Below are positions 54,150 through 64,000 of a stretch of 64,000 bases of DNA, piece by piece. A model generated the notes under the pieces. The model was not told the origin of the DNA and searched no databases. It saw only the letters and a program-made list of their open reading frames with translations. Position 1 is the first letter of the stretch. Each line of letters starts with the position of its first letter. The stretch lies in contig NW_006768782.1 of NCBI RefSeq assembly GCF_000204055.1, forward strand, positions 881,079 to 945,078, written 5' to 3'. A program made the translations under genes and the position numbers. Origin of the DNA: Melampsora larici-populina 98AG31 (Eukaryota; Basidiomycota; Pucciniomycetes; Pucciniales; Melampsoraceae).

Positions 54150-56326
54150 CTAAGCGCCTAACTTAGTTCTGATTGCTTCAATCGACGGCGAGAAGAAATA
54201 TTCACCACTAAAAATTGGGGTAAAGGGGATATTGTCAATACCTTGTGCAAGGAAAGATATCTACTGGCTGGAAACTCACCCCAAGGTTTTGATGAACTCG
54301 GTCGGAGCGGTAATGACGTTGTTTGGATCAGTCTCTCCTGCCATCCCCTGTATATTTGTGCATTGATAGAACAAATTTATTTCTGGTGAGCCTCAAGTTT
54401 CAAGAGAGGGGAGATTGAAGAATAAGCTGGTGAACTAACATTAGAAGTAATGTTCTGCGCAGTGCGAGGACCTCCATTGCCGCTTTGTCCAATGAGTAAA
54501 TCAAAACCCGGAGTCACCTTTGCAGGGTTCTTGATGGGGAAGTCGACATTGTTACTCCAAGACTGGTGTTATGAGCACAAAAGTTGACCATAGGAGTACG
54601 CTCCCAAGCGCGACAGGAAGACAGTGCTAAGATCAATCTCAAGCCGACTGGAGCGGGTGACAAATGAAGCCTCGATCCACAGACCTTTTGTACAAACTGG
54701 AACCCGTTCTCTATCTTGCTTTGGTAAGATACAAACAAAAGGCCTCGATTGTGTTTTGTTTGCTTTTCCTCAATTTCTTCTTTAGTCAATTCGGGACCTA
54801 ATCGATACATAGGAGGTTGAGAATCTTACGCGTCTATTACACAATCACCTGCAAAAGATAAGAACAGACATAATCATTCACCGTAGGGTATCCCATTTCT
54901 GACCATGAGGTGCGGCAAGACAGCGGTTTCGGGTTCAAACCCGGCAAAGCCTTTTCGAGGATTCGTTTTTCTAGGAAATTTTGAATTGGACAGCCGGCGT
55001 AAATTTCAAAAGATAGTTCGATTACAAAAAAAAGGAAAAGAATCACCTAACGTGGGCAGCGTATGGGCAGCGCTGTTGCTCCAGCTCGTCCGCATAATCG
55101 AAGTTTTGAGCTCCAATCAGCTTTGAGTTATCCTCAATCGGCGCAAGAGTGAGGGGGGCACCTGATATTTCATACAACTCTATGAGCTTAGCGACTCGAA
55201 GGATAGACAAAACACGCAAAGGCATGTAGGAAGACGTGGAACCCATAGCAGGAAAGGTGACTGACCCGATTTCCAGCGTCCAACGACTCTCGCACCAATG
55301 AATTCACCAGTGACACCGGGGATCGGGTTCTTCTTCGCAGTCTCATCACAGAACTTTTGAAATTCTGGGACGAGTTGCTGAAGCTCACGTATAGCAAGGA
55401 AGGATCCGTCTTTCATCCATGCTGGTGATGTAGTTGATGGGTTGGTTTCATCCGGGTGCCCAACTAAGATCACACTCGGGTTTACAACGCCGGCTTGCTC
55501 GTCCGCTTGGGTAGAATTGAAGCCCTTGATTTTCGGAGTCGAGATACCATCCTGAACAAAAAACAAGATGTGAAACACGAAGTGGAGGGAGATAGTAAAA
55601 CCTAGTTGAACACATACCAGAAAGCCAAAATGCTCATGCCCAGCTTCAGAACCAGGTCGGACATTTCCAGTGCGTGAAAATTGACGAGATATAGAATCTT
55701 TAACGATGGTCTTGATTTCGTCGATCTTACGACATAATGACTCCTGGTCCGGAGCAGTAATCAAGATCACAGCGTCTATAGAGTGTTGAAGAAAATCAGG
55801 GGACCAGGTCAAGAGCTTTTGACCCTTTGAATCAACAGGGTCGCCGAGATTCGTCACTGCATCAGACTTTTGAGTGGCAATGAAAGCAGCATTGTCACTG
55901 GGGATCTCAGTATCACCGACTCCTAATTTCTTTAATCCAGATGCACTGAAGGCAATATTGAACTGAGTGATCGGTAAGATCTTCTTAGGCTGGCCGGGCT
56001 TGGTTTGACGTTTGCTCTCATCTATCTTCCGTTGAGTTTCGAGGACTTGTTGAGTGGTGGTGATCAGAGGCAGAAGCTTGTCTTTCAATGTTCGACGGAA
56101 GGCTAGTCGAGACTCATTGTCATCCTTCAGTGTCAAAAACAAAAAACATTCGACACGCTTGATGAGTCCAATGACAACGTCGCCCTGCACGTTATTGGCA
56201 TCGACGATGCTGAGGATATATCAGGGTGAAGATGTCATATTAGCAATCAAATTGAAAGAGATTGGTAGCGAAAGGTGCAGACCTGTTAGAGCTTGGAGTA
56301 GATTGGAATACGGTTTGAGAGGACAT
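54150..56326 (-). CDS. DyP-type (dye-decolorizing) heme peroxidase, nine exons
   Basis: ATG 56326 (MSSQTVFQST). Exons: 56326-56283, 56209-55618, 55551-55266, 55161-55047, 54970-54882, 54797-54685, 54562-54440, 54347-54280 and 54207-54150; all introns are GT-AG and phases agree. Motifs: NVQGDVVIGLIKRVECFLF at the N-terminus, the distal-side GFLDGIS (GxxDG motif with the catalytic Asp), CPYAAHVRKTNPR with the probable proximal His, VRNGIPYG with the probable distal Arg, ENGFQFVQ, and NNVDFPIKNPAK. It ends SIEAIRTKLGA and TAG 54150. DyP enzymes use hydrogen peroxide to oxidise dyes and phenolics. No signal peptide is evident. The gene looks intact and single copy, the only clear host gene here. 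Confidence 0.92.
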
Positions 56327-57890
56327 GTTTGATCAAGTGGTAAAGTAAATGTGGATTGGGACGAAAGGTTATTTTCAACGGAGGGGAGAAAACTACGGGA
56401 TCAAGAGGAATTGACAGCTTGTTATATAGTGGGAAAGGTAGCCTGATTACCTCTTTTGTGGACAAATCCCCCCGACCAATCAGCGATGCGACAAAGCATT
56501 TGAGATGCAGCTCGACAGTGCCTCATCTGGCTTGGCTTACTGTGAGAAGCGATCACTTTACCGTCTTGATCTATAATTCTGCTAAGAAGCTTACATATCT
56601 CCACCACCTAAATCCGGCTGTGAACCACAAGCGAGTTGGCTTTCAATGACGCGTCATCAAGACTGCTGTGAGCTGCTGTGCTATGACAAGCCAGCGGAAG
56701 GTCGAACTTGACAATTCTGTTCTTTCAGCACACCATTCAGATCGACATGGTTAGATGACAAGGCCAAAGCCTTTTTCATAAAAGACCAAAATTCCATTTT
56801 GAGGTTTCTGCCTTGACGGGCTCGTCACAAACTTAACTGTTAGGTCCATTCATAGGGGCTTACAAAGTTTGGGCTCACCACAGCAATTGACGACGTCATG
56901 AACAAAGGCCCGACTTCCCGACAGATTTCCACACACAAGGCGAACGGAAAATCTCTCCCTCGCACACAATCCATTTCACCGGTTCTTCTTGCTTAAAGAC
57001 TCAAACATAAAGGCCGCCAAAATAAAACTCAGCCGGCCAGCGAGTCGTAGACGCTCTCGGGTGGCGTGGTAAGGAAAATTCCGCACCACGCAATCCGAGC
57101 CGGCCGCCATCCCGACAACCCTACCCTCGTAGTACATCAAGTACGAAAGGGAGGGCTTGAGTGGTATATGAGAAGTTATATACATAGCACTCCCAAATAC
57201 TCATGCGCAAGTCCCAGAAACTTGCTCTCATAAAATGGGTCATACATGATCAAGTACATCCGACCGGTTCGACAAAGATGAATGCGATCAAAATTCTGCA
57301 ATCCTTGTCCAAACAATTTTGCCGCTTTTCACAAGAAGTTTTTGTCTAGGTCACGTAGCATGGAAATGGGAATGTGGAGGTCATTCTTGGCCTGTAGCTC
57401 TATGTACTGGCCTCTTCCCTTGACACATTCGGTGATTGATCGAAGTAAAACATGAAGGATATCAATGTCAATCAATGGCGACTTTCAAATCTTAAGTTGA
57501 AATATGACTTATATGTACTTGTCAATGAAGATTTTTGAATGGTCAGCGTCTCCCAAAAAGGCTTGATGAAGGTTAGAAGAAAAATTGGTAGTGTTCCTAG
57601 CCTGCGACGGTACTCTGAATTCCATTCACGGAAGAGAGAGGAGGTAACAGGGCAGCAGGGAATTCACAGGAGGTTGTTAAGTGTCACACGTAACAACCAG
57701 GAATTTGGAAGTTAGGTGGAAAGAAATTTTCCTCCTCTTCCCACTCCCATAATTCCCCCAGCTTGTCCCTGTCACCTCATAAGACTGTTTCGTCGCTTCT
57801 AGCTAGAAACCTTTTCTAAAAATTATCTTGATTAAATCCATCGAATCACAAGTCTTATTACTCATTCTTCTGACGAAATACACCCCGTGA
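56327..57890. other. 1.56-kb intergenic stretch, DyP upstream region and 5' region of YR copy 3
   Basis: The left 200 bp should include the DyP promoter. No gene is seen in the rest. Around 57700-57760 an inverted pair GGAAAGAAATTTTCC lies in the place where a split repeat A of copy 3 would be expected, similar in form to the GGGGAA...TTCCCC pair in A1 of copy 2. The left end of copy 3 is therefore probably near 57600, but I cannot define it. Confidence 0.45.
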
Positions 57891-58414
57891 ATGTGGAGAA
57901 AACTCAAACCAAAGAAAACATCAAATATTTTTCATTCGAAGAAGATGACTGAAGCAGCTAGAATAGAAGAGGAAAAGAAGCAAGCACACGCCCTGCGTCT
58001 GAAGGAACAAGCGGAGGAAAGGGAGAGGAGAGCAGGTTCTAGAGACCCAGGCTCAAACAACAACTCATCGACAAATCTCACGTCGACAGAGAATACGATT
58101 GCGACTCCCAAGAATGTTACAACGTCAAACACTCAAGCATTACCCACTACGACGAGTAACGAGCCTGCAGAAGGAAGCGGAAAGGTCATTAGCAAGGGAG
58201 ATGATAGGTTGGTGTTCAACATCAGTGATGAAGAAATTGGAGACGGAGAATCGTCGTCAGGAGAAGAAGGAGATGGCAGCAAGACAGAGAAGAAAGAGAA
58301 GGCGAAGAAGAAATCAAAAGGAAAAAAGAAGAGAGGAAAGAGCGTAGATTCAGGGGACTTACAACATGAAAATCTTGTAATGAAGAAGAATAAAACTCTG
58401 TATGCAGGTTTAAT
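57891..58414 (+). pseudogene. Charged leading ORF of YR retrotransposon copy 3, cut by a hAT element
   Basis: Starts at ATG 57891 or 57945 (MTEAARIEEEKKQAHALRLK). It has a helical, Glu/Lys-rich start, a Ser/Thr/Asn-rich middle, an acidic patch (ISDEEIGDGESSSGEEGDG) and a basic patch (KKSKGKKKRGK). The frame enters the inserted element at 58415 and its natural end is expected just after 59699. No known domain. The position and charge pattern parallel 19278-19798 of copy 2. Confidence 0.55.
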
Positions 58415-59690
58415 CAACACCCAAACCCCGCCGCAGCGTGGCGGATTTTTGGTCCACGGAGGCAGCGGTGCGATCGACCCCAGTTTTACGGGGACCTCAC
58501 CGCAGCGCTGCCGCAGTGAGAAAAAATCTCAAGGGGACCGCGGCGCGCTTGAGACCATCGCAGCGCGCCGCAGACTGGGGTTTTATTTCCCTAAATTTGA
58601 AAAAATGAGATTAATGCCAAAAAGAAAAAGACCTGCTTGAAAACCCTCAATCTGACAAAGTTGATCGAGAGACGACAACAGAATAGAAAAATGCTATTCA
58701 TGATAGTAAGCGACCCTCTGTTGACGGTTAAGAACCTTTGACCTTTGTTGACTGATTTTGATGCGAATTTCTATGACCTTTAGCTTGTGTGATACATCGG
58801 TTTTTTGATACCAGCAGTACTCAGCTATCTTTCTTTGGACACTTTCAACTCGTATCTGGTTTGGCTCCTGATTCACTCACTGCTTTGTTATGAAATTCAC
58901 ATCTTTCAGTCTTGTATCGGCACCCGGTCATCTCACCTGCGCCACCTGCTCCTCTTCACCCTCCTCTACCGCCTCCACCCGACCAAATGGACCCCAATTA
59001 CTCCCATGAGACAATGCTGGAGGGTCATGCAATCTCTCAAAGTCTCGCGCAGGCTGAACTAGAGGATCAATCCCTACATACATTCAATAAAGATGAATGT
59101 GGAGTACCTAAACTCTTCAGTCTGGTAACGGATATGGTGTTTCTGAATGAGCGCCATATTGTTTGGGAAAGCTTAGAGGATGTTGAGGGTGGTATGAGTG
59201 AGTTTTATGATGAGAATCAACTACAAGTCGCCTCAAAGCCCCAGCTTCACGTCAAACAGGTCAACATGCTGCCAGCGGTCCGCCGCGCAGAATTTCTGTC
59301 CCACCGCACGACACGACAGAGCCCAATCAGCTCAACAACGAGTGCCTCTTTTACTATAGCCCACACGTCCTGTCGGAGGTTTCAAGTTTGGTATTTTGTA
59401 CCTTTAGATAACCTCTGTGAAAACACGAGTTGTGACTGTTCATCTGAAGTTTGAACTAACAATTGGACGTGTCAGGGGTTGAATATGTACAGTCTAGGCT
59501 ATATGAGCCAAACTGGGCCCCTGGGTCCCCCCTGGGGTACCTTCAATGGGGCAGCGGCGGGTTGGACCTCAGTAAAAACTGGGCCCCGGCGCGGTTTTAT
59601 CCCAGTGAGCGTTCAGTAGACTGAGGACGCGGCGGGACCCCCGCGCTGCCGCAGCGCTGCCCCAGTTTTCCGCGGCGGGGTTTGGGTGTT
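58415..59690. mobile_element. Non-autonomous hAT-like element, 1,276 bp, 8-bp duplication
   Basis: The ends CAACACCCAAACCCCGCCGC and GCGGCGGGGTTTGGGTGTT are inverted copies, and GGTTTAAT flanks both sides (58407-58414, 59691-59698). Subterminal regions are GC-rich with GCAGCGC/GCCGCAG motifs (58430-58570 and 59550-59670), as in the hAT element at 30119. The ORF 58912-59454 lacks a recognisable transposase domain. Confidence 0.85.
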
Positions 59691-59782
59691 GGTTTAATCG
59701 AACATGATCACAGTAAGTTTTCCACATATTAATTTCTTTAACCATCCTAAGTAGGAAGGATGTCTTTCCAAACAACAGTTGT

Positions 59783-60020
59783 AGCCTGGTAAGGCTCCTG
59801 AATCCAATTTCAATTCCGCACAGGGTTGTAGCCTCACGGGGCTCCCCAACCTCCCCCACACCTCTTCACTCCTTTCCTAGACATCGAGCAACAGTTGTAG
59901 CCAGATTAGGCTCCTGAGGGGTTTGACTGGTAGTAGCAATAGATAGCTCCCGATTGAGTCTGTTGAGAAAGACGGAAGAGCAATCCAAATAAAGGAACAA
60001 GGTTGTAGCTATTCATGCTC
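59783..60020. repeat. Cluster of AGCC-N6-GGCT inverted motifs upstream of gag (copy 3)
   Basis: GTTGTAGCC...GGCTCC units: AGCCTGGTAAGGCT (59783), AGCCTCACGGGGCT (59830), AGCCAGATTAGGCT (59899) and a weaker AGCTATTCATGCT (60007). Each is preceded by GTTGT. The stem is the same as in the copy 2 cluster, while loops and linkers differ. Confidence 0.8.
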
Positions 60021-60308
60021 CCAAAGATCCTCTGACGATCAGACCACGTGAAAAGGTCAAAAGTCAAGACAGTATCCCCATCTTATACAGCAGATGTGTC
60101 GGATGAATACGCACCGGTTATCCAAATTCTTCTACCTTTTTGAGTGAAGAAGAGACCATGCAAACACATTGAATCGGAAATGCTCCGGATTATCTGTAGT
60201 AGCATTTGCCGGAATACTCGCATACATCAGTCCTCTATTTTTCCCATCTCAATAATTTAACATCCGTCAACAACAGATGTAAGAGAGTAGGGTTACTGAC
60301 ATGTACTA

Positions 60309-61880
60309 TTGACCGGTCATTCAGTAGGAACGCCTCCAATAGTGGGGAGCCAACCAACCCAGGAGACTAATGCTCCAACCCTGATCAAAAACGATGTCGA
60401 CAAAGCTCCCGTCACATCTACTCCAGATGTGCGTCCGGCGGTAGACCGCCTAGCGGACGCGATAAATCAATCCAAAGATCTAGACTTGATAGAAATTCTG
60501 AGAAGAGAGATGGTTAGGGAAGAAGAGTTTAAAGCCTTGAAAAAAGAGGTAGAGATGCTGGAGAAAGCCAAAAAGAAGGCAGAGAAAGGAAAGGGGGTGA
60601 TGAAGAAGAAGAAGAGCGGTAAAGCTGAAGGGAAGAAGGCTAAATCTGATAAGAAAAAGTCGAAGAAGAAACGGAGAAAGACACCTTCATCCTCCTCTAG
60701 CTCGAGTAGCTCATCTTCATCCTCTTCTGAAGATTCTTCCTCCTCTTCCGAGTCGGACCGAGACTCCTCAAGCTCTTCCTCGTCAAGTTCTGGTTCTTCA
60801 GACTCCGACTCCGCGTCAGATTCAGAAGAAGATGGTTTATTATTGTCGAAAGCCAACGTAGAATTTGAGAAACTTAAGGCACTCTCTGGCATGGATTTAC
60901 CGGATTTGCCAGAACACTGGGACAAATGTTTCAAAAAGCTTAAGAGATACGTCCCGCTAGCGGTGTTCAAACAATCGTACATTGATGCTTATCATTCGAC
61001 AGTCGATGACGGACTAGGGAAGAAGAAGAAAGGTTTCAATCTAGCAACCTCAGAGAGAGACCTAGAGAAGCAGTTGACTTACGGGGATTTTATGCTAGCG
61101 TGTGACCTAGAGACTCGGTATGCTTCAGAAATTTACGGCCACAAAGCCTATGCGAAATACATCACGAAACACAAAGAAGTCGTTAATCATTTGATGGTCC
61201 AACACAAGTGTTGGATGGTAGGCCTGAGGTATCACTTGATCATTAGAGCCATCATATTCAGGAAAAGATCACGGATCTTGTACAGGAAAAAGAAGAATGG
61301 AAAGAGAGGAAGGAAAGTAGAGAAAGTTGTGTTACCTGATGGAGTCCAATTAGAAGCAGCAAAGAGAGCAAGGTGGGACGCAGAGACCGCAGGAGACCTA
61401 ATGTTTGAGGGTAATCCATACGCTCCCGGCCAGAAGAAATTTGGGTTCGATTTCCACACGGGTCAACCAATGGCGAGAGCGGCCCAGTTTGCAAGCACTT
61501 CGCGGCTTCAGGTAGAACACCAGCCAAATGAGGCAGATTCTACAGACCAGAGTGGTAGTGGGAAGAAAAAGAAGAGAGGTGGAAATCAAGGGAGAGGTTA
61601 TAGAGGAGGAAATCAATTTCAGCAGAAACAATTTTTTCATCAAAGAACCCCATTCACAAACCATCATCAAGGATTCCCAAGTGGGAACCAGTTTCAAAAT
61701 TTTCAAGGAGGAGGAGGCTACACACCTAATTACCAGTATTATACCCCTCAATACCCTCAGACATCCGCTTATGTTGGCCAGGGAGGACACGACTGGGTGT
61801 CGCATGGTTATCAACATGCTAACAAACAAGCAGCGAACCCGAAGGGGAAAGGCAAAGCCCATGATAACAATGCTTGGTAA
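60309..61880 (+). CDS. Gag-like protein of YR retrotransposon copy 3
   Basis: The frame is open from 60309 to TAA 61880; no ATG is near its start, so an upstream exon or a downstream ATG (for example MVREEEFKAL) must serve. Features: a coiled-coil Lys-rich region (EMLEKAKKKAEKGKG), a run of Lys then a long Ser-rich acidic tract (about 60690-60830), then a folded part (DLPDLPEHWDKCFKKLKRYV, CWMVGLRYHLIIRAI) and GNPYAPGQKKFGFDFHTG. The tail is Gly/Gln/Asn/Tyr-rich with RGG-like patches. It corresponds to the copy 2 gag at GLRY and NPYAPG. No zinc knuckle is seen. Confidence 0.68.
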   Translation: MTGHSVGTPPIVGSQPTQETNAPTLIKNDVDKAPVTSTPDVRPAVDRLADAINQSKDLDLIEILRREMVREEEFKALKKEVEMLEKAKKKAEKGKGVMKKKKSGKAEGKKAKSDKKKSKKKRRKTPSSSSSSSSSSSSSSEDSSSSSESDRDSSSSSSSSSGSSDSDSASDSEEDGLLLSKANVEFEKLKALSGMDLPDLPEHWDKCFKKLKRYVPLAVFKQSYIDAYHSTVDDGLGKKKKGFNLATSERDLEKQLTYGDFMLACDLETRYASEIYGHKAYAKYITKHKEVVNHLMVQHKCWMVGLRYHLIIRAIIFRKRSRILYRKKKNGKRGRKVEKVVLPDGVQLEAAKRARWDAETAGDLMFEGNPYAPGQKKFGFDFHTGQPMARAAQFASTSRLQVEHQPNEADSTDQSGSGKKKKRGGNQGRGYRGGNQFQQKQFFHQRTPFTNHHQGFPSGNQFQNFQGGGGYTPNYQYYTPQYPQTSAYVGQGGHDWVSHGYQHANKQAANPKGKGKAHDNNAW

Positions 61881-62152
61881 GCGACAATGTTCTGAGTAGA
61901 GAAAGAGACCAGAATACTGACTTGTTGTGACTCCTCGATTGTGACCTAACCAACCGGATGGCTGGCTTCGATTGACACTCTTTCTTAATCTATCCTCTTT
62001 TCTGTTCGTTCCACTTACTTGCCTCCTTTCCACCTGTAACTTGTTCCCGGTTCGACATTGGTATGAAGATGTTCTCTTATCTCATAATCCATGTTGTGCG
62101 CGTCTGTGGCTGTTGCGGAAATGATAGATCACACAGAAATGAATCTAAGTAA

Positions 62153-64000
62153 TTGAATTTGTTTACTACGCATACAGACCCCAGCCCACGCGGCCCTCGC
62201 CAATGGGTGCTAGAGAACAGAGAGTTAGTGTTGAGACATGCCGATGAGTCGGACCAGAATTGGCCCGAAGAAGAAGAACAAGTCGACTCCCTGTTGAAGG
62301 AAACTGGCACGACTAGAGAGAGCCTATTGAGAGAAGGAGGATCATCCACAAAAGAAGAAGTGGAAGTAAATAATTCTTCTTCGGATACAGAGTCAACATC
62401 GTCAGTAGAAGAGAAGAAAGTCTTACCATTGAAAGAAAGGAAACTATTCAAAGTAAAAGAGTCAAGTCAATGGCCAACTCCAGTAAAGTGCGACATGGTC
62501 ATCGACAAGTGGAAATCCCTAATGGAAGAGGCAGGTTTAAAGGAGGACGTACCATACATTCTAGATGGGTTCATGGAGGGCTTCTGCCTAGGTATACCCC
62601 AACACTACTTGGGGAAAAGGAAATGGTACACCCCCGACAATCACTCCTCAGCTTCAGAAGTCAAAAACGAGATCGTGAGAACTCTAAAGAAAGAACTCCG
62701 GGAAGGTCGAATAGCAGGTCCCTTTACGCATGAAGAATTGTACAAAGAATTCGGTTTCTTTCGATCTAGTCCGATGGGAAGTGCAACGAACGGTGACGGC
62801 TCCGTCCGACTGATTAATGACCTGTCGTATCCGAAAGATGATGATGAGATTCCGTCAGTTAATTCATTTGTGGATAAAATGAATTATGAAACATCCTGGG
62901 ATGATTTCAAAAGAGTAGCGAAATTCTTTAAAGATAACCCAGGCGAATGGGAACTTGCCGTGTTCGATTGGGCAAAGGCATACCGGCAACTACCGGTACA
63001 CCATAGCCAGAGGAAGTACCTGATAATCAAGGACTTTGAGGGTAGATTATGGGTGGACCTGGCGGTTGGGTTTGGTGGAGTCGCGAGTTGTGGTGTGTTT
63101 GGAGCCCCGGCAGAGACCTGGAAGAAAATCATGCTTAATCAGTTAAAGTTCCCTGTTATTTTTAGGTGGGTAGATGATAACCTCATCCTAAGAAGACCGT
63201 CAGAGAAACACTCACTACAAGATGTGACCGACTTAAGTAACTCTATGGGAGTCAAGACCAATCCAAAGAAGAATCACGAGTTTGCCGAAGAACAAAAGTT
63301 TCTAGGGTTTATTTGGAATGGGAGAAAACATACAGTTAGACTTCCAAAAGAAAAACTGGAGGAGAGGTTGGCTCAAGTAAAAGAATTTCTGGTTCCAGGA
63401 GAGAAATGGTCTTTCTCACAAGTTGAGAAGTTTGTGGGGAGACTCTGCCACACCGTCCACATTGTTCCTCACATGGCCGCATACCTCAATTCGCTCTATC
63501 GATGGAAGAAGTCCTGGAAAAACGTTACAGCAACAAGGTCAACTCCGGAAGATGTTGTAGAAGACCTACTCGAATGGGACAGGTGCCTTGATGGATTCGA
63601 GGCATGCAGGATTGTCCCAAACCCGACCCCAGAAGAGGTGGGCTGGGTTGGTGACGCAGCATCTTCATTTGGGTGAGTCAAGACCATGACTTTAACGAAG
63701 AGCAGAAATGGGTCTCCTTTGGGTGGCTAATTGTCTTCTAACTCTTCGATGACGCTGATAGGATAGGAGTCCTAGTTGGCGAGTACTGGGCTTGCTTCAA
63801 GTTCGTAAAGGAATGGGAAGGAGAGGGTCGTAAAGAGAGGAAAAGGCGGATCGCGTGGGCTGAGACGGTCGCCATTCGACTCGGCCTACTAGTTCTCCAG
63901 AAGGTGACGGGTGTTCGAGGTAGACGGTTTTGGGTGCATACGGATAATACGACCACGGAGTCGGCGATCCGTAAGCGGAAATCGAGAGACCAAGACGGAA
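62153..64000 (+). CDS. Reverse transcriptase and RNase H of YR retrotransposon copy 3 (3' partial)
   Basis: The frame is open from 62153, but an acceptor-like TACGCATACAG just after suggests a spliced start. The N-terminus is acidic. Reverse transcriptase blocks: SSPMGSATNGDGSVRLINDL, VFDWAKAYRQLPV, FGGVASCGVFGAPAE and the catalytic FRWVDDNLIL, intact. RNase H begins at GWVGDAASSFG, is split by an 89-bp intron (63673-63761, GTGAGT...TAG), and continues IGVLVGEYWACF, AWAETVAIRLGL and TDNTTTESA to the window end. No stop is seen in the exons. This is the best-preserved reverse transcriptase of the three copies. Confidence 0.85.

Larger units (their letters stand above)
57891..64000 (+). mobile_element. 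YR retrotransposon copy 3 (5' part, runs off the window)
   Basis: Same order as copy 2: charged leading ORF (57891), hairpin cluster (59783-60016), gag (60309), reverse transcriptase/RNase H (62153 on). The recombinase and right-hand repeats are beyond the window. A non-autonomous hAT element sits in the leading ORF. Its reverse transcriptase keeps WVDD, so it is closer to functional than copy 2. Confidence 0.82.

Noticed and set aside
60467..60982. Long minus-strand open frame rich in Glu and Ser.
   Set aside because: Antisense shadow of the Ser/Lys-rich part of the gag of YR copy 3.

Overview
The window looks like a transposon-packed stretch of a rust fungus genome (Pucciniales, Puccinia-like). 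This is inferred from short GT-AG introns of about 60-100 bp, from the mix of element families (tyrosine-recombinase retrotransposons, KDZ, hAT, pogo, PIF/Harbinger, Ty3/gypsy), and from very few host genes. Only one clear host gene is visible: a complete nine-exon DyP-type peroxidase on the minus strand at 54150-56326. Almost everything else is mobile DNA, much of it nested.

Layout. 1-18668: the 3' half of a tyrosine-recombinase (YR) retrotransposon (copy 1: RNase H, then YR). Its YR gene is split by a 16.6-kb KDZ-type DNA transposon (1050-17626) with ~305-bp inverted repeats and an 8-bp target duplication; removing the insert and one duplication restores the YR frame. The KDZ element carries a FAR1-like/OTU protein and the KDZ transposase on the plus strand, and a TET/JBP dioxygenase and an unrecognised nuclear-looking protein on the minus strand. 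These are separated by 3 kb of repeat-rich non-coding DNA. 18669-26497: a nearly full-length YR retrotransposon (copy 2) with split direct repeats A1-ORFs-B1-A2-B2, bracketed by another 251-bp direct repeat. 26498-29690: no gene recognised.

29692-35830: a long-inverted-repeat element interrupted by an apparently intact hAT transposon (30119-34804). 35881-45724: a pogo-type shell with TA duplications, filled by MITEs and a Ty3/gypsy LTR retrotransposon (37878-45666, coding on the minus strand). The two LTRs differ at one site, yet the pol gene has three stop codons and a YIDN catalytic box. 45770-51450: a PIF/Harbinger region with a broken transposase, a Myb/NAM-associated partner gene and a FAR1-like gene cut by a solo LTR. 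51986-54149: nothing recognised. 54150-56326: DyP peroxidase. 57891-64000: the 5' part of a third YR retrotransposon (copy 3), with a 1.28-kb non-autonomous hAT element inserted in its leading ORF.

Most notable are: (i) the KDZ element, a mobile unit combining a transposase with a probable 5-methylcytosine oxidase and two further passengers; (ii) clusters of AGCC-N6-GGCT hairpins ahead of gag in two diverged YR retrotransposons; (iii) recurrent losses in retroelements and one DNA-transposon gene (CGA to TGA stops, and DD to DN in two unrelated reverse transcriptases) that fit C-to-T change at CpG. The last is suggestive next to a TET/JBP gene, but a link is inference only.
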